From Oscillospiraceae bacterium (GTDB lineage Bacteria; Bacillota; Clostridia; Oscillospirales; Ruminococcaceae): 64,000 nt of DNA. Under the pieces are notes generated by a model. The model ran no database searches, was not told the DNA's origin, and saw nothing but the letters and a program-made list of their open reading frames with translations. The stretch is from positions 213,335-277,334 of the forward strand of contig JAAVIC010000033.1 in assembly GCA_014799385.1 (NCBI GenBank), read 5' to 3'. The position numbers and the translations under genes were made by a program. Below, piece by piece: positions 43,314 to 51,656 of this stretch (positions are counted from its first letter, which is position 1; every line of letters begins with the position of its first letter).

Positions 43314-46204
43314 TTTACCGCCCCCATATTCCGCACAGTGACCGTATTCTGCGACCACTGTATGCGCGAAACGATTTTTGTTAACGTCACTCCATCAACC
43401 GTCAGCGGGATCGTCACATCGAGCGCGGCGGCTGTATCGGCAGTTCCACGGCTGAAATCCGAGTTAATATTAGCCTTGATATCCGTATCAAATTCAGATG
43501 GGATAGCGTTCACCATATCTTTGGCAACATCATTCATCTCATCACCGAATCCGATACCCAGACCTTTTGCCATAAAGTCACCGAGTTCTGCAAATAATGT
43601 TGACGGAGAATGAATTCCAAAAAAGTTCTTGATACTGTCAACTACACCGCCGAAAAAACCGCTTATTTTATCTCGAAGCCACGCACCCGCATCGGAAATG
43701 CCCTGCCATAAGCCTTTCAGCAAATTACCGCCTACCTCTGACATTTTCCCGAAGTAACTGCCGAACGCGTCCACAATTCCCGTAATTATTTGAGGAACAG
43801 TCTTGACGATCTCAACAATGATAGTTGGCAGATTTTCAATAAGAGAGATGAACAGAGTAATTCCAGCTTGGATCAACTGCGGAATCGCACCAATAACCGC
43901 ATCTATCACAGACGATATTATTTTGGGTACAGCCGCAACGATCGTTACAATGATTTTCGGCAAGTTCTCCACAAGCGAAACGAGCAGTTTGATTCCCGCA
44001 TCAATAAGCTGTGGAATTGCTCCGATTACTGCCGCAATTATTCCGTCAATAATCTGCGGAATTACCTCAACGATAGCTTGAATTATATCCGGCAGTGCTC
44101 CAACCAATGCTGTCAAAAGCTGTACACCGGTTTCGATGATCTGCGGTATTGCACTGATAAGAAAATCCACAATGCCCTGAATTATCTGCGGAAGTGCTTC
44201 AACCAACACGGGAACAGCGTCCAGCAAGCCTTGTGCAAGCCCCGTTATAAGCTTTAACGCGGCATTCAAAATCAGCGGAAGATTTTCTATAAGCGTTTGC
44301 ACAATCTGCACGATCACTCGAACGATCTGCGGAACGAGTGTTGGTATTGCGTTTGAAATACCGGCTACAAGCGACACAATAATCTGCACTCCGGCTTCCA
44401 TCACTTGAGGAAGTGCATCGATCAAGCCATCAACCAACAGCATAATGACAGATTGAACGGACTTTAAAACGATAGGCAGATTTTCCATAATAGTCAAACC
44501 GATCATGGAAATCACATTCATAACCAAATCAACGATTTCGGGAAGCCGCTTAGAAATAATTGCAATTGTGTCCCCAACTGCCGCACCGACAGCATTACCG
44601 ATTTTCGACCAGTCACCGTCAGCTTCACGCAGAGCAGTCGCAAAATTTCTTATAATATCCGTTGAATTGGACATTATTTCATTTTTTATGTCGGAGAAAA
44701 TACTGCCGATTTCTATCTGCATCCCCTCAACTGCGGAATTAAATGAGCGTGTTGTTCCTGCAAGACCGCTCTCCATTGTCCCCGCCATTTCCGCAGCGGC
44801 GCCCGTGCAATTGGATATAATGCCCGAAAGCTCATCAAATCTCCCGCCGGTCGAGGATAAAAGTGCATTGACCGCCGAAATATCGGTTTTATTAAAAATC
44901 GCACTGATTGCATTCGTTTTCTCTTCTTGAGTCAAGCTATCAAGTGCAGATTCCAAGTCGGTAATAATGCTGTCAAGCTGACGCATATTGCCGCTTGCGT
45001 CAAATACCGTAATTCCCAAATCCGCTAATTGACCGGCGGCTTTATCGGTTGGTGTTGACAGCGACAGCAATATATTTCTTAGGTGCGTTCCTCCCTCCGA
45101 GCCTTTAATGCCGTTATCCGCCAAAACACCGAGCGCCGTATTTAATGTAGTTAAATCCTGACCCGTAGATGATGCTGTACCTGCACAAACGAGAATAGCC
45201 TCACCGAGCTGCTGAACCGATGTATTTGACTTTTGAGAAGTCTTTGCCATTTGGTCAATAAACCCGTCCAATTGAGATGTTTCCATTCCTAATGCGGACA
45301 TTGCATCTGTCACCAAATCGGAAGTAACAGCTAAATCCATGCCGCCGGCCGCCGCAAGGTTAAGAACTTTAGGCAGAGTTTCCGCAGACTTTTCCGCGTC
45401 ATACCCGGCAAGAGCAAGGTAGTTTAAAGCATCTGCCGCCTCAGATGCTGAAAAGCGGGTATTTGCACCGGCTTCTTTAGCCGCATTTTCCAACAGTTCG
45501 AATGACTTGCTGCCTTTTTCGATCTCATCGGCTTTCATTCCCATAGTAGCTGCGACCTGCCGCATACTGTCATCGAAATCTGCATACACGTTGACACAAT
45601 CATTTATTCCCTTTGCAGCAACACCAACTGCGGTGCCTATTGCCGCAGTAGCAGCGGATAATGCGGTACCTATGCCTTTTGCAATTTTTCCTAACTTCTC
45701 AAACCGCCCACCGGTCTTTTCTGCAGAATCACCCGCGTTCTTTATTTCATCGGAGAATTTATTTGCGGAATCGCCGGCATCCCTAATTCCGTCTGCAAAC
45801 TTATCAGCCGATCTATCCGCGTCATTCAATTCATCGGATACTCCGTCAACCGCCTTTTCATTTGCAGAAAGCTCGCGTTCCATTCCGTTCAATGCGGCTT
45901 GTGCATTGTTTAACTGTATCCGCCAGCTTTGGGTGCGCTTATCATTTTCACCGAAAGAGGACGCGGCATTATCCAATGCGGCACGCAGTGTTTCGACTTT
46001 CTGCTTCTGCGCCTCGATTTCCTTATTCAGGACTTCATTCCGTGCATAAATCGCTTGAATAGACTTGTCATTCTTGTCGAATTGAGAATCTACGAGTTTC
46101 ATCTCCGAGCCGAGGACCTTGAATGCCTGATTTATCTCGAACAACGATTTCTTAAATTCTTTTTCGCCTTCAAGACCGATTTTTAAGCCGAAATTATCAG
46201 ACAA
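43310..46204 (-). CDS. Phage tail tape measure protein
   Basis: A 964-residue tail-length ruler. The N-terminus is coiled coil; a TP901-type core follows (GANTRFSASEAADALNYLAL and GIKGSEGGTHLRNILLSLST). Residues about 560-850 consist of hydrophobic repeats of ~33-44 residues built on IPQLIDAGIKLLVSLVENLP-like units, which also show as direct repeats in the DNA. The C-terminus has FFGIHSPSTLFAELGDFMAKG. It would set a tail of roughly 140 nm if the usual ratio holds, which is inference. Confidence 0.95.
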   Translation of the reverse strand: MSDNFGLKIGLEGEKEFKKSLFEINQAFKVLGSEMKLVDSQFDKNDKSIQAIYARNEVLNKEIEAQKQKVETLRAALDNAASSFGENDKRTQSWRIQLNNAQAALNGMERELSANEKAVDGVSDELNDADRSADKFADGIRDAGDSANKFSDEIKNAGDSAEKTGGRFEKLGKIAKGIGTALSAATAAIGTAVGVAAKGINDCVNVYADFDDSMRQVAATMGMKADEIEKGSKSFELLENAAKEAGANTRFSASEAADALNYLALAGYDAEKSAETLPKVLNLAAAGGMDLAVTSDLVTDAMSALGMETSQLDGFIDQMAKTSQKSNTSVQQLGEAILVCAGTASSTGQDLTTLNTALGVLADNGIKGSEGGTHLRNILLSLSTPTDKAAGQLADLGITVFDASGNMRQLDSIITDLESALDSLTQEEKTNAISAIFNKTDISAVNALLSSTGGRFDELSGIISNCTGAAAEMAGTMESGLAGTTRSFNSAVEGMQIEIGSIFSDIKNEIMSNSTDIIRNFATALREADGDWSKIGNAVGAAVGDTIAIISKRLPEIVDLVMNVISMIGLTIMENLPIVLKSVQSVIMLLVDGLIDALPQVMEAGVQIIVSLVAGISNAIPTLVPQIVRVIVQIVQTLIENLPLILNAALKLITGLAQGLLDAVPVLVEALPQIIQGIVDFLISAIPQIIETGVQLLTALVGALPDIIQAIVEVIPQIIDGIIAAVIGAIPQLIDAGIKLLVSLVENLPKIIVTIVAAVPKIISSVIDAVIGAIPQLIQAGITLFISLIENLPTIIVEIVKTVPQIITGIVDAFGSYFGKMSEVGGNLLKGLWQGISDAGAWLRDKISGFFGGVVDSIKNFFGIHSPSTLFAELGDFMAKGLGIGFGDEMNDVAKDMVNAIPSEFDTDIKANINSDFSRGTADTAAALDVTIPLTVDGVTLTKIVSRIQWSQNTVTVRNMGAVK

Positions 46205-46240
46205 TTTGTGATACCTCCCCCGAAAAACAGCATAAAAAAA

Positions 46241-46254
46241 GAGCCTTTCGGCTC
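46241..46254 (-). terminator. Terminator of tail-region cargo genes
   Basis: GAGCC-GAAA-GGCTC hairpin followed on the minus strand by seven T. It ends the cargo transcript just before the tape-measure gene. Confidence 0.85.
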
Positions 46255-46346
46255 AATAAATATACGAAAAGTTATCAAATAAGTAATTGCACATTAAAAA
46301 TTATTATATTGCTCTATAAATTAAAAATTATAATTTCTGAAAAAAA

Positions 46347-46784
46347 TCATTTTTCTAAGTTAAACCATTCTTCATAAACTTTTACAGTCGCTTTGTATGG
46401 TGTTGATTTTGTATCATATTTTGACTTGAAATCTTGATTTTCTACAATGCTTTGTATTTCAGTAAAATAAGATTTTTTAAATCTCACTTTATCTACCTTT
46501 TTGTCAAGATATTTTTGACAAGCCTCTTCATAAGCATTCAAAAATTCTTCCTTAGTAGACTCATATACTTTATTAATCAGTTCATTATTAGAAACAATTT
46601 GGTCCATGTGGTTAATAATTAAATCCTCGTAACGAATTCTAGCATTCGTAATACGTTCTCTAATCTGCATCTCAACTTGAGCTTGAACTAATCTGTTATA
46701 TTTAAAAGACAATAATATTGTACCACAAGCTGTAAAGAAGGATACCGCTCCAAGTACAAGTGTTATTATTTCATTTGTTTGCAT
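46347..46784 (-). CDS. Small membrane protein in phage tail region, moron
   Basis: A 145-residue AT-rich gene product with one N-terminal membrane helix (IITLVLGAVSFFTACGTILL), then a long charged helical cytosolic part (QVEMQIRERITNARIRYEDL) and KKSYFTEIQSIV. It is not a tail component by any motif I know. AAGGGG site upstream. Downstream of the 85-residue gene by 13 bases. The layout fits a superinfection-exclusion or lysogenic conversion protein; function unknown. Confidence 0.75.
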   Translation of the reverse strand: MQTNEIITLVLGAVSFFTACGTILLSFKYNRLVQAQVEMQIRERITNARIRYEDLIINHMDQIVSNNELINKVYESTKEEFLNAYEEACQKYLDKKVDKVRFKKSYFTEIQSIVENQDFKSKYDTKSTPYKATVKVYEEWFNLEK

Positions 46785-46797
46785 TATAAAATTCCCC

Positions 46798-47055
46798 TTA
46801 TTTTGAATTACTTTGTGACTTTATTTGTTCTTCAACTTGATTAACAAGTGCCAGAAAGGCACTCACATCTTCAAATAATCCCTTTCGTTTTTCGATATGT
46901 ATCCGCTTAATTGACTCAGTTAATTCTAACTGTTCATCCAAACTAAGTAGTCTATCATCTATCTTTGCAACTCTAATTGAATCCACAATATTTTGAACCT
47001 TCTGCGTTGTATACAATTCAAAATATAATTTTTCAGCAAGCTCACGTTTTGTCAT
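46798..47055 (-). CDS. Small helical protein in phage tail region, moron
   Basis: An 85-residue charged helical protein (MTKRELAEKLYFELYTTQKV; later FEDVSAFLALVNQVEEQIKS). No family recognised. It has an AGGAG site and a perfect promoter 43 bases upstream, and forms a two-gene transcript with the membrane protein after it. Its AT content is well above that of the tail genes on both sides. Confidence 0.72.
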   Translation of the reverse strand: MTKRELAEKLYFELYTTQKVQNIVDSIRVAKIDDRLLSLDEQLELTESIKRIHIEKRKGLFEDVSAFLALVNQVEEQIKSQSNSK

Positions 47056-47097
47056 TTAAATCACTCCTAATCAATAAATAGATATTAGATGTTATTA

Positions 47098-47126
47098 ATT
47101 ATACCATATTTTTTCGCATTTGTCAA
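47098..47126 (-). promoter_or_regulatory. Consensus promoter of the tail-region cargo unit
   Basis: Perfect TTGACA (47121-47126), 17-base spacer, perfect TATAAT (47098-47103): the strongest promoter in the window. Spacer and -10 (AATGCGAAAAAATATGG then TATAAT) nearly equal those of the insertion-sequence promoter at 63907-63934. Confidence 0.9.
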
Positions 47127-47138
47127 GTACTTTCAAAA

Positions 47139-47330
47139 TTAAATTCCCAACGGAATAACATCATCGATAAACCTCTCAATTTTAGGCTTAGCCAACCCAT
47201 TATACTGCCTGTTACATTCCCACAAATCCAACAGCAGACCGAACGGCATAAGCCAGAATTCGGTCTGCGTCAAATTCAGGTGTGCCAAAGCATAATACAA
47301 AAGCCGAGTGAACAATTCCTCATCGCTCAC
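47139..47330 (-). CDS. Tail assembly chaperone, second small protein
   Basis: A 63-residue protein in the GpGT-like position: ELFTRLLYYALAHLNLTQTE, then FWLMPFGLLLDLWECNRQYN. Homologues with the E-F-W-x-M-P-x-G-L-L-D-L core are usual after the first chaperone gene in Firmicute siphoviruses. It starts at GTG overlapping the upstream stop by four bases (GTGA). In many phages the two are joined by a programmed frameshift; no clear slippery run was seen here. Confidence 0.75.
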   Translation of the reverse strand: MSDEELFTRLLYYALAHLNLTQTEFWLMPFGLLLDLWECNRQYNGLAKPKIERFIDDVIPLGI

Positions 47331-47707
47331 TCGACTTCCGCGTTTTTTGATGATTCCTCACTTTGGATATTCCGCTTTATGCCTTTGCTCATTGATTCCA
47401 TAATTGCATTTTTGTATTCCGCAAGCTCGAACGGCGAGGTAAGGAGCTCCACTGTTTCGGCGGTGAGCTCCGGCTTTTTGTCATTCGGATTTTTAAGATT
47501 GAATATCTCCACCGACTGATTCGCAAGCAAGGTAATAAGCCATACGATCTCATCAAGAGCCATTTCAAAATTCTCAGACTTCATCAGCTTATCGCCGAGA
47601 TTTTCCAAACCGCCGTACCGCTGTGCTATCACTTTCGTTGCTCTTGTGGTGAGTATCAGCTCATACTCCTCACCTCCGATACTTATTACTGCACTGCGCT
47701 CATCCAT
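47327..47707 (-). CDS. Tail assembly chaperone, first protein
   Basis: A 126-residue protein starting MDERSAVISIGGEEYELILT, with the TTRATKVIAQRYGGLENLGD segment found in phage tail chaperones (GpG-like). It lies between the major tail protein and the smaller chaperone, the conserved position. Confidence 0.8.
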   Translation of the reverse strand: MDERSAVISIGGEEYELILTTRATKVIAQRYGGLENLGDKLMKSENFEMALDEIVWLITLLANQSVEIFNLKNPNDKKPELTAETVELLTSPFELAEYKNAIMESMSKGIKRNIQSEESSKNAEVE

Positions 47708-47710
47708 AAA

Positions 47711-48364
47711 TCAGACCTCCTGTTTCGATTTTGCTGATTTCAAAACCGTGTTTTGCTCTGTAGTGTTTTCCGAAGGATTATTTGTTGAAAATGACGGTTC
47801 ATAAACGGTTTTATACCAATTCTTTACGGTTTCATCGGGAACCCCCGCATTACCCTCCGTGACCTCCGCTTTCCACGGATGCTTTCCGTTTCCGTCTACC
47901 TTGTTTCGGCGCAGAATAGTTCCCTCGATTGTCGGAGTAGAAAACGTTATGCTGTCACCCTTTGTAGCAAGCGATGTTGACGGAATGCCGAACTTAACGC
48001 GGTACAGCCAGAAATAGCGATATTTATTATTGGATTTCTTTGCTCTGAATCCAATAGCCACAGGCTCGCCGCCATCCTCACTCGCGGAAATAACCACATT
48101 ATTACTGTCTATTGCGGCACCGGTCAGATCGGACGCGACCTCGTTGCCGATGTCATCAATGCCGAGTGAAAGCGTTCCGTTCTTGAATTCCTTAACGATC
48201 TCAGCCGCGCCGTCATCAGCATAGAGCGTTGCCTCAGCAAGCTCCACCGACAGTTCGGCAGACATTGCCTTGGCGAGCTTTTTGGGTTCACCGTATGTTT
48301 CGTTACCGTTTTCATCCTCGGTGATTTTTGCATAATAGAGCATATCCAAACCGATTGTTGCCAT
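47711..48364 (-). CDS. Major tail protein, phi13 type
   Basis: A 217-residue tail tube protein: MATIGLDMLYYAKITEDENG, then AMSAELSVELAEATLYADDG and VAIGFRAKKSNNKYRYFWLY. This pattern is the phi13-type major tail protein. The last ~40 residues are Ser/Asn/Lys-rich and may be surface exposed. It overlaps the preceding gene by one base. Confidence 0.88.
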   Translation of the reverse strand: MATIGLDMLYYAKITEDENGNETYGEPKKLAKAMSAELSVELAEATLYADDGAAEIVKEFKNGTLSLGIDDIGNEVASDLTGAAIDSNNVVISASEDGGEPVAIGFRAKKSNNKYRYFWLYRVKFGIPSTSLATKGDSITFSTPTIEGTILRRNKVDGNGKHPWKAEVTEGNAGVPDETVKNWYKTVYEPSFSTNNPSENTTEQNTVLKSAKSKQEV

Positions 48365-48711
48365 TAAACGACCTCCTCAGCCATATAAAATTTAGCCGCA
48401 TCAATCGCGTAATGATGATAGCGGGTCTCTTTTTCAAATTCAACATACCGCCTGTCTGTAATTGTAAAATCCGACTTCATCAACAGCTTTTCCACGGCTC
48501 TTTTCAGTTTCAAATAATTATGCCTTGAATAAATTGATAATCGAACCTCGCAGATATCCACTTCAGGTGAATTATCCGCGAACAGATCGAATGTGTCCGA
48601 GAGCGGTACTATAACGATATACTCATCGGGCGGTTCTTCCGAAAACACTCCCGTCTCAATTGGAATTTTCAGCGGTTCAAGAGCAGAATTTATCTCCGAA
48701 AACACACTCAC
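48364..48711 (-). CDS. Phage minor tail/tail completion protein
   Basis: A 115-residue head-tail joining protein in the gp17/DUF3168-like position. The sequence SVFSEINSALEPLKIPIETG and EEPPDEYIVIVPLSDTFDLF fits the tail-terminator fold. Overlaps the HK97 gp10-like gene by four bases. Confidence 0.78.
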   Translation of the reverse strand: MSVFSEINSALEPLKIPIETGVFSEEPPDEYIVIVPLSDTFDLFADNSPEVDICEVRLSIYSRHNYLKLKRAVEKLLMKSDFTITDRRYVEFEKETRYHHYAIDAAKFYMAEEVV

Positions 48712-49139
48712 AGCTTTTTCACCTCATTCTCGAAAGTTTCTTCCATAGCCTTGATTGCGGATTTTTTCGCCGCGTTTTTAGCGGGTTTTAAAAACGGCTT
48801 CGCGGTTTGCTTTGAACTCCCGTATTCAAGAATATTTGCAATCTTAGCATTACTGCTTCCGTCATTTCTCGGCTCAGCAAAACCGATTTTGATGTTGTGA
48901 TTGCCGTTCTTGTCAAGCCTTACGGCAGTCAATCCAAGTGCCTTTTTCAACTCGCCTGTAGATTTGGACTGTGCCTTTGTTCCGCGTCCGATAACAGTGG
49001 AAAGGTTGCTTTTCGTCTTTTGGAGTATCTCATTTCCTCCGCTTCGGAGTACTTTCTCAGCAACAGCGTCCATATTTTTTCCAAGCTGGGAAATCTTCAC
49101 AAGGAACTCTTCGGGAAGTTTGAATTCTGCTTTAGCCAC
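48708..49139 (-). CDS. HK97 gp10-family protein
   Basis: A 143-residue protein of the HK97 gp10 type: MAKAEFKLPEEFLVKISQLG, then basic and Ala/Lys-rich parts with GRGTKAQSKSTGELKKALGL and KPFLKPAKNAAKKSAIKAME. It links head and tail. Eight-base overlap with the upstream gene. Confidence 0.87.
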   Translation of the reverse strand: MAKAEFKLPEEFLVKISQLGKNMDAVAEKVLRSGGNEILQKTKSNLSTVIGRGTKAQSKSTGELKKALGLTAVRLDKNGNHNIKIGFAEPRNDGSSNAKIANILEYGSSKQTAKPFLKPAKNAAKKSAIKAMEETFENEVKKL

Positions 49140-49464
49140 TCCCTGTCACCTCACATCCGAGAATTTCTATGTACATTCCCTTTCCGCACAAGCAGTCAAC
49201 AGATAAGATCTCAAATTCCGATCCGTCACAGCGAATCAGCATATCCGAAGTTATTTTTAGATTCGGGATAATGCGCAATTGAAACAAATCGGTAGCCTTT
49301 GAAAAAACAGCTCTGTTTTCTTTAAACTCAGTTGCTCCGCGTTGTTCACGATATGCTCTTACATTTGCTAAAACAATATCGGAATTGACCGCAAAACCGT
49401 CCTCATCGGTGGAATGTACTTTCTTAATGATTTCGATCCGAGCGTTCATCTTACCGAAGCTCAT
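49132..49464 (-). CDS. Phage head closure protein
   Basis: A 110-residue head-closure (SPP1 gp16-like) protein: MSFGKMNARIEIIKKVHSTD, with ATDLFQLRIIPNLKITSDML. ATG at 49464 follows GGAGGG and overlaps the stop codon of the connector gene (TGATG). The frame extends to a TTG at 49476 that lacks a ribosome site. Confidence 0.82.
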   Translation of the reverse strand: MSFGKMNARIEIIKKVHSTDEDGFAVNSDIVLANVRAYREQRGATEFKENRAVFSKATDLFQLRIIPNLKITSDMLIRCDGSEFEILSVDCLCGKGMYIEILGCEVTGSG

Positions 49465-49775
49465 CACACCCTCCAATTTCTATCAAGCCGCAGAAGCATA
49501 TTTACCGTATTCCAGACCTGCTTTGCCGCACTTGCACTGCTTGCAAAAAATCCGCCTGTCGAGCCATCTCTGCTCTCGTAGAAATGGCTCGACAGCATTA
49601 TTACGGCTTGCTCGGTAGTTGGCGGCATATCATTTTCGGAATAATAATTCCTTTCCAAATGCTGATAGCTTTCCGCATAAGATACAGCGGCGGTAATGTA
49701 GCTTTGAAGAAGATCATCGTCCTCGGAATGTTCAAGAATGAGATTCGCTTTTACTTTTTGGAGAAGCTCACTCAA
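49464..49775 (-). CDS. Head-tail connector, gp6-like
   Basis: A 103-residue connector of the phage_connect_1/gp6 type: LLQKVKANLILEHSEDDDLL, then ITAAVSYAESYQHLERNYYS and AVIMLSSHFYESRDGS. It directly follows the capsid gene with a four-base overlap. Confidence 0.87.
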   Translation of the reverse strand: MSELLQKVKANLILEHSEDDDLLQSYITAAVSYAESYQHLERNYYSENDMPPTTEQAVIMLSSHFYESRDGSTGGFFASSASAAKQVWNTVNMLLRLDRNWRV

Positions 49776-50956
49776 GATTTATCTCCCGCCTTAGCCGAAT
49801 TGATTTTCAAGATCTGCACCGCTTCGGGCAGAATGAGCTTTCCGTCAACACGCTCCTTTGCTACAAAACCGATCATTCCGTTTCCGGCAAAAAGCTCGGT
49901 AAGCTGTTTGAACGAACGCGTTCCCCTGTCGCCAATGTTGTAATACGAATAATCTCCGAATGCGATAGCATTTTCGGGAGCATAAGCGGATGTATGCACC
50001 TCAAATCCCGCAAGCCTGTCGGGTTCTCCGCTCTGATATGCCGGCTGCCAGATGTACGCACCGTTATTATCCTTGAGAACGCGCAATGCCGCCAGCGTTT
50101 TATCATTGAGAATAAACTTCGCCTTTTTGCGATATGGTCTTTTCAGTGCATAAACGAGATTAAGAATATCATCTGCGGAGGGTTTGGCTGTACTTGCCGC
50201 AGATATTCCTCCACCTGTTGCCGCAAAGATCCCGGTCGGCTTGCCGTTTCCGTCACCGTTGAGAAATGCGTCCTCCTCCGCATTCGCGAGAGCCTTTCCA
50301 AACTGAGTGATTATATAGCTTTCTAAGCCGAATGCGTTATCATAGAGCAGTTCTTCGGTGACTTTTATTGCCACATGGAGCTTGTGCGCATCTAGAATTA
50401 TCTGATCGAATTTTGCATCGCCGAACGTAAGCGCTCCGCCCTCCTCGATCCAAGCGGCGGCAGGTTTGGTGGCGGCTATATTGATCTTATGTTCGCCGGA
50501 TGTGGTGATCCTTGTGCCGAGAGTACGCATGATATTTTCCTCGTCAAGCGTGTCAATAAGACGCTTGTCATACTCCTCCGGGACGAGGTAGCCGCCGTCC
50601 GCGTCAACGCCCTCCTGCAGTACATTCGACACATTTCTGAAATTGGAACGGAGCGCGGTCAGCATTGCCGCTCTGTATTCATCGCTTGCTATGCCGGTTT
50701 TCAAGTCGGCGGAATGTGTCTGCGGATTGGTTACAAGCGGCTCAGCGGTAGGCTTTTCAAGCGACTTCTCTAAACGTTCCGCTCTCTGCCGGCGCTCAAT
50801 AGCTGCCGTCAAGTCCTCGATCTCCTTTTCCATTCTGCTGTAAGTCTCGCTGTCCTCTGCGGACAATGTTCCGTTGGACTGCTCATGCTTATCCACAAAT
50901 TCCTTTGCAGACTCCCACGCTTTAGCCCTCTTTTCAATAAGCTCATTAACAGTCAT
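49772..50956 (-). CDS. Major capsid protein, HK97 fold
   Basis: A 394-residue HK97-family capsid protein. The first ~100 residues form a charged coiled-coil delta domain (MTVNELIEKRAKAWESAKEF) that the neighbouring protease would remove. The mature part begins near VSNVLQEGVDADGGYLVPEE and includes NAEEDAFLNGDGNGKPTGIF and the end GFVAKERVDGKLILPEAVQI. Confidence 0.95.
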   Translation of the reverse strand: MTVNELIEKRAKAWESAKEFVDKHEQSNGTLSAEDSETYSRMEKEIEDLTAAIERRQRAERLEKSLEKPTAEPLVTNPQTHSADLKTGIASDEYRAAMLTALRSNFRNVSNVLQEGVDADGGYLVPEEYDKRLIDTLDEENIMRTLGTRITTSGEHKINIAATKPAAAWIEEGGALTFGDAKFDQIILDAHKLHVAIKVTEELLYDNAFGLESYIITQFGKALANAEEDAFLNGDGNGKPTGIFAATGGGISAASTAKPSADDILNLVYALKRPYRKKAKFILNDKTLAALRVLKDNNGAYIWQPAYQSGEPDRLAGFEVHTSAYAPENAIAFGDYSYYNIGDRGTRSFKQLTELFAGNGMIGFVAKERVDGKLILPEAVQILKINSAKAGDKS

Positions 50957-50969
50957 ATCAATACCTCCG

Positions 50970-51656
50970 TTAAATAAATTTTTTCATCAAATCCAAACGC
51001 TCCCTGATCTCATTCACGGAACGTCCTTCAGATTTAGCAAAGTTGCTTTCAAGTTTATTTACAAGCGAATTTACCGCCGTTTTCTCGGAGATAATAACCG
51101 AGTTTTCCGGCATTTTCCCTCCGATAATCTCATCAATAAATCCAAGTTCAAGAGCCTTGTTTGCGTTCATCCAGGTTTCCTCATCCATCAGCTTTGCAAG
51201 CTGTTTCCGAGGAAGCCCGGTCTTGATCTCATAAGCGTTGATAATGCTCTCCTTGACCTCGGATAACTGCTCGATAGCCTTTTGCATTTCGTTGTGGTCA
51301 CCCATAGCGATTGTTGCCGGATTGTGGATCATCAGCATTGAAACGGGCGACATCATTACAACATCTCCCGCCATAGCAATAACACTCGCCGCGCTTGCCG
51401 CTATGCCGTCAATTTTCACAGTGACTTTGCCCTTGTAGTCGAACAGCATATTATAGATCTGCGCCGCAGCGATACAATCACCGCCGGGGCTGTTTATCCA
51501 AACAGTAATATCACCCTCGCCGCTGTCAAGCTCCGCCTTAAAAAGCTGTGGTGTAACATCATCGTCAAACCAGCTCTCCTCTGCGATCGCGCCGTTCAAG
51601 AAAAGCGTTCGCTCCGAGGTCTCAGCGTCTTTTTTCCAATTCCAAAACTTCTTCAT
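50970..51656 (-). CDS. Head maturation protease, ClpP-like
   Basis: A 228-residue ClpP-fold prohead protease. Motifs: ITVWINSPGGDCIAAAQIYN, catalytic Ser in GIAASAASVIAMAG and His in MLMIHNPATIAMGD. The long Glu/Lys-rich C-terminal tail may act as a scaffold link. It overlaps the end of the portal gene by 35 bases, more than its neighbours do. Confidence 0.93.
   Translation of the reverse strand: MKKFWNWKKDAETSERTLFLNGAIAEESWFDDDVTPQLFKAELDSGEGDITVWINSPGGDCIAAAQIYNMLFDYKGKVTVKIDGIAASAASVIAMAGDVVMMSPVSMLMIHNPATIAMGDHNEMQKAIEQLSEVKESIINAYEIKTGLPRKQLAKLMDEETWMNANKALELGFIDEIIGGKMPENSVIISEKTAVNSLVNKLESNFAKSEGRSVNEIRERLDLMKKFI

Noticed and set aside
43790..44260. Plus-strand frame with Asn/Tyr-rich repeats that looks like a repeat protein
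   Set aside because: It is the antisense of the hydrophobic repeats in the tape-measure gene; no promoter or ribosome site.
43800..44420. Direct DNA repeats that could suggest a CRISPR-like or iteron array
   Set aside because: Repeat units are imperfect, contiguous and in frame with tape-measure protein repeats; no spacers.
47320..47345. Programmed frameshift joining the two tail chaperone genes
   Set aside because: The genes overlap as GTGA, and I see no clear heptanucleotide slippery site near the junction.
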